A stretch of 15,947 nt of DNA from Desulfobacterales bacterium (GTDB taxonomy: Bacteria > Desulfobacterota > Desulfobacteria > Desulfobacterales > 4be13), in contig JAOZRQ010000068.1 in the NCBI GenBank assembly GCA_029940115.1, positions 2,057-18,003 of the forward strand, written 5' to 3'. A program made the translations under genes and the position numbers. A model generated the notes under the pieces. That model saw only the letters and a list, made by a program, of their open reading frames with translations. It ran no database searches and had not been told where the DNA came from. Numbering within the stretch: position 1 is the first letter of the stretch; every line of letters starts with the position of its first letter. Positions 1-5,109 of this stretch are shown here, piece by piece.

Positions 1-96
1 CCCCGGCTTTTCCACAAAGACAGCTCCGCCCCTGCATCACAAGACGAGCGTCCTTCTTATAAACCATCCTTAAGTAGTTATCCACAAACCCCAGTG

Positions 97-283
97 AAAG
101 CCTCGGAATCAATTCCGAGGCTGAAAGCGAAAGCAGGCTAAAGCCAGCTTACATGCCGGGCGTACTTTCGCTTTTAGCCGGGGAATTGGTTTTCGCCCGA
201 ACTTCGGCACATAAATTACTTCTTCTGCAAGATTCCGTCAATGGGGTGAAGGCAGTATTCAGATGGAGTCTTTTTACCCTCTG
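97..283. repeat. 187-bp direct repeat, copy A
   Basis: This block recurs 213 bp further on with no net insertion or deletion and only scattered substitutions. It opens with a hairpin of 9-bp arms around a CA loop (101-120, CCTCGGAAT / ATTCCGAGG), continues with CTGAAAGCGAAAG and an inverted CTTTCGCTTT near 165, and ends with what reads on the minus strand as the last 18 or so codons of a protein. The same hairpin-plus-tail design occurs at 10827. The repeat is directly visible; a mobile origin is inferred. Confidence 0.9.
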
Positions 284-313
284 AGGGGGCAAAATCCACT
301 CTGTCACAAAAAG
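216..313 (-). pseudogene. possible 3' remnant of an unidentified gene
   Basis: On the minus strand, about 30 codons stay open down to a TAA at 216-218 and end in TPSEYCLHPIDGILQKK. The second repeat copy carries TPSEYSLHPIDGILQKK ending at 429. Of the four differences I can see between the two tails, two are synonymous and two change the residue, so the comparison does not decide whether it was under protein selection. No start codon or domain is recognised. It may be the end of a gene carried along when the repeat was copied, or a chance open frame. Confidence 0.25.
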
Positions 314-496
314 CCTCGGAATCAATTCCGAGGCTGAAAGCGAAAGCAGGCTGAAGCCAGCTTACATGCCGGGCGTACTTTCGCTTTCAGCCGGGGAATT
401 GGTTTTCGCCCGAACTTCGGCACATAAATTACTTCTTCTGTAAGATTCCGTCAATGGGGTGAAGGGAGTATTCAGAGGGAGTCATTTTACCCTCTG
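310..496. repeat. 187-bp direct repeat, copy B
   Basis: Second copy of the repeat at 97-283, offset by exactly 213 bp. It carries the same hairpin (314-333) and the same minus-strand coding-like tail, whose TAA stop lies at 429-431. It ends 9 bp before the start of the large palindrome at 506. About 26 unique bases separate the two copies, so this is a near-tandem duplication. Confidence 0.9.
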
Positions 497-505
497 GTAT
501 TGTCT

Positions 506-1071
506 CCGAAATATTTTACGGCTTTTTGGGGGAAATCACCGAAATATTTTACAGGGGCTCGGCCTTACGGAAATCGGCCTTGCACCCTCATTTGGCGATT
601 GCGGAGAATTACACTGACATTTTACGTTTTTCGGGCGGAAACCGCCCACAAATACGGAAATATCTTACGTCGGCGCGTTAAACGCCTGCTCCCGCGGTGC
701 CAGCTCGAACCACGGATTGCCACTGATTACACGGATCACGCTGATTCTTTCCGAGTTTTCGCTTCGGACTTCTGCTGGCGTCGGGTGCTCATGGGGAATT
801 CAACTAGGGAGTGCAAAAAATGGCGGTTTCGTTCTTTTTGGTGAAGACTGTCGCGATGTGGCATGAGCACTTGACGCCAGCAGAAAGTCCGAAGCGAAAA
901 TCCGGAAAAGTCAGCGTAATCCGTGTAATCAGTGGCAATCCGCGGTTCAAGCTGGCACCGCGGGAACTCCGACACAAGCAAGCGTTGCAAACCGCGATGT
1001 TGTAAAATATTCCCAAGGAAGTTTGTAAAATCTTTCTGTAATCCACGAAAAAAAGCTGTAAAATATTTCGG
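506..1071. repeat. large imperfect palindromic element
   Basis: The outermost 14 bases CCGAAATATTTTAC (506-519) reappear inverted at 1058-1071. Further inward the same motif recurs at 538-552 and, inverted and degenerate, near 1002-1015. The inner arms are much stronger: 691-792 and 863-964 are both 102 bp and nearly perfect reverse complements, separated by a 70-bp loop. The loop contains a segment (795-834) found again at 15475-15512. The right end falls exactly where the neighbouring nucleotidyltransferase reading frame stops resembling its family. No transposase is encoded, so if mobile it is non-autonomous. Confidence 0.8.
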
Positions 1072-1372
1072 AATCCCTCCCTGAAAGATAAACATCTGCC
1101 TTGAAAGCGGTTTCATGATGAATCAGATTAAAATGTCCCCGATAGCGACGCCCAGCTTCAAGGGCAATGACTTCAGGAGGCGGACAATAAAATTCTTCGA
1201 TGGGAAACGCTTCTGCAAATCTTTCAATATCGTCCTGATTCAATTCAATCACCAAATCAATATCATGAGTCAGCCGGGGTTCTCCGTAAATCATGCTTGC
1301 CACGGATCCGGTTATCATATAATGGACACCCAGTTTGTTTAGACGGCTGATGAAAACGTTATGTTCTGGCAT
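1072..1372 (-). pseudogene. truncated nucleotidyltransferase (Pol-beta-like, AbiEii-type)
   Basis: From ATG at 1372 the frame encodes a glycine-serine motif (MITGSVASMIYG) followed by PRLTHDIDLVIEL. That is the G-S...D-x-D signature of minimal DNA-polymerase-beta-like nucleotidyltransferases related to AbiEii/MNT-type toxins. About 100 residues look native, ending at KADVYLSGRD. From there the frame enters the palindromic element at 1071 and continues only as repeat-derived residues to a stop at 947, so the C-terminal half of the fold is missing. The start at 1372 is preferred over 1402 because GGGAGA lies about 9 nt upstream. It overlaps the 61-aa ORF by 14 nt, suggesting translational coupling before it was broken. 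Substrate is unknown. Confidence 0.75.
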
Positions 1373-1544
1373 AAAGAAAAATCTCCCGAACTTTCTGTTC
1401 AATCTGCTCCTCTTTCAAACCCGGGTGCTGTTGTTTTAATGCAGCCGCTTTCAGCTTTTTTGCTGAATGATAAAGATTCATAGCAACCCGGAGTTTCTGT
1501 TCAGGCATCATGGATTTAAATATTTTCTTTTGTTCAGGATTCAT
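1359..1544 (-). CDS. 61-aa protein paired with nucleotidyltransferase
   Basis: A short gene starting at ATG 1544 with a strong Shine-Dalgarno (GGAGGAGAAT, directly upstream) encodes 61 residues, mostly charged and helical. It begins MNPEQKKIFKSMMPEQKLRV and ends EQIEQKVREIFLYART. Its stop overlaps the start of the nucleotidyltransferase, so the two formed a co-translated pair. Small helical proteins ahead of minimal nucleotidyltransferases are often toxin-antitoxin or HEPN/MNT-like partners; that role is inferred only from position and size here. No DNA-binding motif is recognised. The frame is open further upstream, but that part is the phosphoribosyltransferase remnant. Confidence 0.65.
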   Translation of the reverse strand: MNPEQKKIFKSMMPEQKLRVAMNLYHSAKKLKAAALKQQHPGLKEEQIEQKVREIFLYART

Positions 1545-1811
1545 TATTCTCCTCCAATACAAAGTTCGACAGCTTCTCTGATGCGCGGAGTACGATTTGC
1601 CTGTCAGGACAGTCGCTCCGATAACCCGGCCGCCAGCCAATATGACATGTGACCGCAGATTTGCAAGTGTTCCGCCCTGACCGACGAAATCATCAACAAG
1701 CAGATAAATTTCACCATGGTCCACGGGCCCGTTGAACTCGGCCTGGCGGGCAAGGCGAGAAAAGCCGTCAGCGCCCGTATGCCCGACAATATTTGAATGA
1801 CATGGTGGCAT
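1545..1811 (-). pseudogene. phosphoribosyltransferase, C-terminal remnant
   Basis: About 80 residues match a PRTase core: NIVGHTGADGFSRLARQ, then YLLVDDFVGQGGT, which is the PRPP-binding loop (two acidic residues followed by small residues and G-G-T), then GGRVIGATVLTGKSYSA. The family continues for another 40 or more residues. Here the frame runs out of homology right after YSA and into the ribosome-binding site of the next gene. The segment before NIVGHTG, including the family's first catalytic region, is absent; the N-terminal part lies separately at 2346-2516. The gene is therefore broken at both ends and is very probably non-functional. Confidence 0.75.
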
Positions 1812-1831
1812 AAAGGGGGCATAAAGAAATG

Positions 1832-2083
1832 TTACGGACGGGCTTGCAAACCCCGTCCGGCATAAGCTGCCATACCGATTGATTCTGATAATCTTGCCTG
1901 TATTTCACCTGGAAACTCCGCAACAACAAATTTGTCTGTAGGATAAAGATAATCTTCGCCTGATTCGTCAATAACACGCAGACAGCCGGCCCTTCCTGCT
2001 TTCTCATCCGGCAGAATACGATAGACCTTCAAACTTTCCAGGTCGTCATAACCTTCGCTCAATATGCAGATAGCAAATTTCAT
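1832..2083 (-). CDS. small conserved-looking hypothetical protein, 83 aa
   Basis: The start at ATG 2083 is chosen because GAGGAT lies 5-10 nt upstream; an earlier in-frame start at 2128 would overlap the preceding gene. The protein begins MKFAICILSEGYDDLES and has a compact, probably beta-rich body with the acidic stretch LRVIDESGEDYLYPTDKFV, the kind of small domain seen as uncharacterised proteins in many bacteria. The last 18 or so residues (after EIQARL) look like read-through into the hairpin at 1835-1859. It follows the 85-aa ORF by 8 nt, so the two are probably co-transcribed. No function can be assigned. Confidence 0.55.
   Translation of the reverse strand: MKFAICILSEGYDDLESLKVYRILPDEKAGRAGCLRVIDESGEDYLYPTDKFVVAEFPGEIQARLSESIGMAAYAGRGLQARP
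1835..1859. repeat. hairpin CGGACGGG/CCCGTCCG
   Basis: Eight-bp arms (1835-1842 and 1852-1859) flank a 9-nt loop at the 3' end of the 83-aa gene, overlapping its last codons. No T-run follows on either strand, so an intrinsic terminator is uncertain. It may be another dispersed hairpin, marking the junction where the two small ORFs meet the phosphoribosyltransferase C-terminal remnant. Confidence 0.55.
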
Positions 2084-2091
2084 GCTTATCC

Positions 2092-2349
2092 TCATTCCAA
2101 AATACGTTTGACTTTCATTTTCCGACATCCGACTCCGTGTGCCTCATACCAGTGAACTTCTGCTTTATAGATATTTCCGTCAGGGAATCGGACTCTGGCA
2201 ACGCCTTTAAGTTTTCTCCGGCGATGGCCGCCAAACCGGGTTTTCAATTTGTCACGTTCCCGAACAGATAAATTAACAGCAATAATTTCGATTGCAGACG
2301 GACCGCCAACTAACTCAAAACCTTCTTCCATCATTTGATGAATTCTCAC
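2092..2349 (-). CDS. small hypothetical protein, 85 aa
   Basis: The GTG at 2349 overlaps the TGA of the upstream remnant (GTGA), which favours coupled initiation there; ATG codons at 2334 and 2331 are alternatives, without a clear Shine-Dalgarno. The protein has a basic segment (KLKTRFGGHRRRKLKG) followed by ARVRFPDGNIYKAEVHWYEAHGVG and a basic C-terminus KMKVKRILE. The HWYEAHG segment looks conserved-protein-like, but I cannot place it in a named family. It sits with the 83-aa ORF between the two halves of a broken phosphoribosyltransferase, so the pair may be an inserted cassette. Confidence 0.5.
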   Translation of the reverse strand: MRIHQMMEEGFELVGGPSAIEIIAVNLSVRERDKLKTRFGGHRRRKLKGVARVRFPDGNIYKAEVHWYEAHGVGCRKMKVKRILE

Positions 2350-2516
2350 TTCAGTATCAGGGCAACTGATATCAAGTCATCAACCAACCGAAATGCCGCA
2401 TCAGGATCACCAGCCTTGGCCATAATATATGCGGGATGTTTTTTGACGGTCGATTCGCTGGCGTGTATCCATGCCTGCGGAAAGTCATCCCACGGGATAC
2501 GGCGTATTGTATCCAT
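2346..2516 (-). pseudogene. phosphoribosyltransferase, N-terminal remnant
   Basis: This 56-residue reading frame starts at ATG 2516. Residues 26-50 (KHPAY.MAKAGD.DAAFRLVDDLIS) resemble the N-terminus of the same PRTase family whose PRPP loop is encoded at 1545-1811. After DLIS only six residues remain before TGA (2346-2348). The family normally continues into a segment of about 50 residues leading to the NIVGHTGADG motif; that segment is missing and two small ORFs occupy its place. I infer one ancestral gene interrupted by replacement. The N-terminal match rests on recalled family pattern and is less secure than the C-terminal one. Confidence 0.55.
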
Positions 2517-2565
2517 ATTGTCAGCTCACTGTTCAGTTGTTAAAGACGGACTTGTCATTCCAGGC

Positions 2566-2598
2566 GGGGCTGAAAAAAAGGGATTTTTTTTCAGCCCC
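2566..2598 (-). terminator. strong hairpin terminator after sdhC
   Basis: GGGGCTG followed by seven A (2566-2579) pairs with eight T followed by CAGCCCC (2584-2598), giving a 14-bp stem with a 4-5 nt loop. The A/T half of the stem lets it act in both directions. It lies 41 bp beyond the sdhC stop, so sdhC appears to be transcribed as a single gene. Confidence 0.8.
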
Positions 2599-2638
2599 GA
2601 CCGGAATCCACTGCACCTGAAAATTTCTGGCCAGGTAC

Positions 2639-3277
2639 TTATCCGGTAAACAGGTAAATCGGAATAAATCCGAAACCGATTGCAATGACGATGCTGAATG
2701 CGATGCCCACGCCTTTGATGAAAGGCATGTATTTGGGATGATTGGCACCGATGGTCTGGAACGCGCTCCAGAATCCGTGGCTGACATGAATGGCCACAAT
2801 GAGCACTGCGACAATGTAAATGAACACATACCCGCGCTGGGTCAGGGAATCGGATACGATTTGGTAAACAGTCCGGGCTTCATGATCCACAAAATGAAAA
2901 TCCATCAGGTGAAAAATGATGAACGCCAGCATGATCAGGCCGGTATATGGCATGGTCTGGGACCCGATGGTCCTCCCTCCCGCGCTCCTGTTCACCGCAT
3001 ACCGTTGTGGCCTCGCGTTCAGGTTTTGAAAGAACAGGATGATGCCGATGAATACATGGACAAGGGCCAATGTCAGCAGAACCAGTTCCGCCACATTGAT
3101 GAGCGGTCCGTAAGAATGAAGATGTTCCACATACGCGTTGAAAAAATCGCTCCCGCCGTACAAGGTGAGATTGCCGGCGAGATGAACCACCAGGAATCCG
3201 CAGAAGCTGAGGCCGGTGATGGCCATCAGCAACTTCTTCCCGATGGAACTCCCCAAGAAGTTTGCAAACCAGTTCAT
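2639..3277 (-). CDS. sdhC: succinate dehydrogenase/fumarate reductase cytochrome b subunit
   Basis: A 212-residue membrane protein, the quinone-reactive di-haem anchor of complex II, passing electrons between the flavoprotein/iron-sulfur subunits and menaquinone. Five hydrophobic segments (about 14-36, 61-84, 109-130, 150-171, 186-210) match the type-B, single-anchor architecture known from Wolinella FrdC. Four helix-borne histidines, H32 (VVHLAGNL), H74 (LVHVFIG), H123 (IFHLMDFH) and H164 (AIHVSHG), are the expected haem ligands. The start at 3277 is preferred over 3301 because AAGGAGG lies 8 nt upstream. It has its own promoter and terminator. The usual partners sdhA and sdhB do not follow, which is odd because the C-A-B order is typical for this type. 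Confidence 0.93.
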   Translation of the reverse strand: MNWFANFLGSSIGKKLLMAITGLSFCGFLVVHLAGNLTLYGGSDFFNAYVEHLHSYGPLINVAELVLLTLALVHVFIGIILFFQNLNARPQRYAVNRSAGGRTIGSQTMPYTGLIMLAFIIFHLMDFHFVDHEARTVYQIVSDSLTQRGYVFIYIVAVLIVAIHVSHGFWSAFQTIGANHPKYMPFIKGVGIAFSIVIAIGFGFIPIYLFTG

Positions 3278-3328
3278 CTCTTTGTTTCCTCCTTCCACCA
3301 TACTGTTGCACTTTTTTGTAACCCATTG

Positions 3329-3359
3329 ATTATACTCGGATTTCGGAATCAGGCGTCAA
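3329..3359 (-). promoter_or_regulatory. sigma-70-like promoter for sdhC
   Basis: On the minus strand TTGACG (3354-3359) and a perfect TATAAT (3329-3334) are separated by 19 bp, slightly longer than ideal. The -10 box lies about 51 bp upstream of the sdhC start. The -35 box overlaps the end of a possible gene remnant (3349-3456). No operator is evident. Confidence 0.55.
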
Positions 3360-3456
3360 GATGGCCAGATTCAATGATATCAACAAGTTGCCGCGCATCC
3401 AGTGGGTCAAAATGCGAAAGTATGGCTTCCATAAAAGTTACATTTACTCGATGATC
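3349..3456 (-). pseudogene. possible C-terminal gene remnant
   Basis: The minus strand is open for about 36 codons and ends VDIIESGHLDA then TGA at 3349-3351. It has a protein-like composition (FMEAILSHFDPLDARQ) unlike the repeat-derived frames around it. Upstream, the frame runs into the hairpin at 3486-3515. I do not recognise the family. It may be the tail of a gene cut off by repeat insertion, or a chance frame; the sdhC promoter lies over its end. Confidence 0.25.
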
Positions 3457-3485
3457 AAGTTTCTGACCCGATTCGGTCAAAAAGC

Positions 3486-3515
3486 CTGTCATTCCTGCGA
3501 ACGCAGGAATGACAG
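3486..3515. repeat. GTCATTCCTGCG hairpin repeat
   Basis: Perfect 14-bp arms around an AA loop (CTGTCATTCCTGCG / CGCAGGAATGACAG). It is a full-length member of a short repeat family also at 4749, 4806, 4857, 4913 and 15854. Related GTCATTCC...GGAAT elements are scattered widely in proteobacterial intergenic DNA. It is followed by A9 on the plus strand; on the minus strand a short T-run (CTTTTTG) follows, so it could also terminate minus-strand transcription. Confidence 0.85.
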
Positions 3516-3539
3516 AAAAAAAAACTTGATGATCGAGAT

Positions 3540-3661
3540 CTGTGTACAGGACAAAAAATTGTGGTGGCAAGAAACCCGGCTTTTTCCCAAACGGGCAGAT
3601 TTCCAAACCGTCAGAAAAGCCGGGTTTCTTTTCCCATTCACTTTTTTTGTCCTGTACACAG
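3540..3661. repeat. MITE-like palindromic element, copy 1
   Basis: A 122-bp element with terminal arms CTGTGTACAGGACAAAAAA and the reverse complement TTTTTTGTCCTGTACACAG. Nested inside are GAAACCCGGCTTTTTC and GAAAAGCCGGGTTTC, so it can fold end to end. It encodes nothing recognisable. A second copy lies at 3848-3971. The inner AAACCCGGCTT core recurs near 15188, 15304, 15366 and 15896, pointing to a larger family in this genome. Confidence 0.9.
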
Positions 3662-3697
3662 GATTGAGATTTAAAAAATCAGCATCTTTCATTTGTC

Positions 3698-3761
3698 AGT
3701 TTACACTTTGCTGTGGAACAATTTTGCAAAATTGTTCCACAGGTCAGAAAAAGTGTGAACT
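3698..3761. repeat. inverted repeat with perfect 32-bp palindrome
   Basis: Positions 3711-3742 form an exact 32-bp palindrome (half-site CTGTGGAACAATTTTG). It is extended outward by AGTTTACACTTT (3698-3709) and AAAGTGTGAACT (3750-3761), which pair with one mismatch. It lies midway between the two copies of the 122-bp element. It could be a binding site, a recombination site, or an independent small palindromic repeat. Confidence 0.85.
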
Positions 3762-3847
3762 ACTTTTCAATTTCTGTGAAGGATGCCCAAAACTTTTATT
3801 GTTTACTGGATTTGATTTGGATTGTCAACATGTTTGACATTTCTGGC

Positions 3848-3971
3848 CTGTGCACAGGACAAAAAATTGGGAATGGGCGAGAAACCCGGCTTTTTCCCAA
3901 ACGGCCGACCTTCCAACTGCAAGAAAAAGCCGGGTTTCTTTTCCCCAATCATTTTTTTGTCCTGTACACAG
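3848..3971. repeat. MITE-like palindromic element, copy 2
   Basis: A 124-bp homologue of the element at 3540-3661 in the same orientation: same termini (CTGTGCACAGG... CCTGTACACAG), same nested GAAACCCGGC / GCCGGGTTTC hairpin, and a divergent centre. Conservation of the arms with a variable centre fits a folded, non-autonomous element. Confidence 0.9.
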
Positions 3972-4137
3972 ATTTCTGGCAGCTTGAATCTTCACGATCC
4001 CGTCCTGTCCCGGATGAAGGCCGCCCGTCCCATCCGGAGACCCGGCATGGCGGAACAGTCTTGGGTCGGATGGCGGTCGGAGGACCGCCTTGAAAACGGG
4101 GATTTTCATCAGCCCACCATAACCCGAACCCGAAACC

Positions 4138-4728
4138 TCACTTGTCAAAAATCTGCTGATAGATCCCCTTCTCCCGGATATGCTTCAACCCTTCATTAAA
4201 GTCATCCCTTATCTGCCGCTCCTTGAAGTTGACCTGAAACTCGGTCTTCTCTGAAAATATCTTGTGATAAACGATCCCCTCGGTGGCGTCCACCTGATTT
4301 GAGAGCTGTTTGGTCTGCCATTGGAAAATCGTCCCTGTACGCATTCTGCCATGCCAAGATGCTCTTTCCCTTCAAATCGGCGATCTTTTTCAGAATGATC
4401 CCTGATTTCTTCTTGGTGATGGCAAAATTTCTGAACCCGACAAAGTTGTCCGAATAATACGTCCCGTCATCTGTTGTCTTCCGGACAGCGGCACCCGCGT
4501 CCAGCCCCATCTTGGTGACCGCGATCTGCAAACGCTTGTACGAGCATTGAAGGTGTGTCCCTTCTGCCCCAGCGCCTCCCGGATGATCTCTATCTCCAGG
4601 CCCCCTTTCCCCTTGTCCATGACAAAGGGCGGGATGTCATCCGAAACCGCGATGACCAGCTCCTTTGCACAGACAGGCATGCATGTTGTGACAAACAAGG
4701 CCACCATTACGAAAAATCTTGTAAACAT
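4138..4728 (-). pseudogene. family-3 solute-binding protein (frameshifted)
   Basis: The frame from ATG 4728, behind AAGGAGG, encodes a signal peptide (MFTRFFVMVALFVTTCMPVCA) and KELVIAVSDDIPPFVMDKG, the start of periplasmic amino-acid-type ABC transporter binding proteins (SBP_bac_3). The frame then shifts near 4543: continuity resumes as CSYKRLQIAVTKMGLDAGAAV and runs through GTYYSDNFVGFRNFAI and IADLKGKSILAWQNAYRD. A second shift near 4320 moves to QTKQLSNQVDATEGIVYHKIF and the normal end FNEGLKHIREKGIYQQIFDK with TGA at 4138-4140. About 195 residues remain, below the usual 230-260, so some internal sequence near the second shift is also lost. No permease or ATPase is nearby. Sequencing error could explain one shift but not the shortening. 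Confidence 0.8.
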
Positions 4729-4937
4729 TTTGCACCTCCTTATTCCCTGTCATTCCTGCGAAAGCAGGAATCCTCCGAATTTTCGATAAATCAAGTTTTT
4801 TCCCTGTCATTCCTGCACTAGCAGGAATCCTCTCATTTTGCACCTCCTCATTCCCTGTCATTCCTGCGAAAGCAGAATCCTCTGAATTTTCGATAAATCA
4901 AGTTTTTTCCCTGTCATTCCTGCACAAGCAGGAATCC
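4726..4937. repeat. 108-bp tandem duplication over SBP start
   Basis: 4726-4833 is repeated at 4834-4937 with one deletion and few substitutions. Each unit holds, on the minus strand, AGGAGGTGCAAAATG (ribosome-binding site plus start codon) and, on the plus strand, two GTCATTCCTGC...GCAGGAATCC hairpins (4749-4773, 4806-4830; 4857-4880, 4913-4937) separated by TTTTCGATAAATCAAG. The upstream copy therefore offers a second ATG (4836) that opens only a nine-codon frame. Confidence 0.9.
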
Positions 4938-5027
4938 ATGGGATTTTCGGCATTCTTCATTTGTCCGCTGACACTTTGCCCGTGCCCGGGCAGGGTAGGG
5001 AATTGTCCCGGGGGGACTTGTGAGAAT

Positions 5028-5051
5028 AGCCCGGCAATTCATTGCCGGGCT
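5028..5051. terminator. hairpin downstream of priA
   Basis: AGCCCGGCAAT and ATTGCCGGGCT form a perfect 11-bp stem with a TC loop, 59 bp past the priA stop. There is no T-run, so an intrinsic terminator is only possible. Its AAT/ATT apex resembles the hairpins at 101, 314 and 10827 and it may be a member of that repeat family. The remaining bases of 4938-5109 show nothing else recognisable. Confidence 0.5.
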
Positions 5052-5109
5052 GTCTTGGGACTCCCCCAACTTGTAAATACGCCCCTGACCCAAGGTCGCC
5101 CGGCTTTTG

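Noticed and set aside
78..86. Perfect DnaA box TTATCCACA, with TTTTCCACA at 8-16
   Set aside because: Two boxes without an AT-rich unwinding region or dnaA/dnaN neighbours do not make an origin; the first overlaps the end of a dispersed repeat copy.
500..844. Plus-strand ORF and others within the large palindrome
   Set aside because: They are made of the palindrome arms (the same peptide segments appear on both strands) and have no protein features.
2638..3454. Plus-strand ORF 2738-3454 opposite sdhC
   Set aside because: It is antisense to sdhC, whose membrane helices, haem histidines, promoter and terminator all agree on the minus strand.
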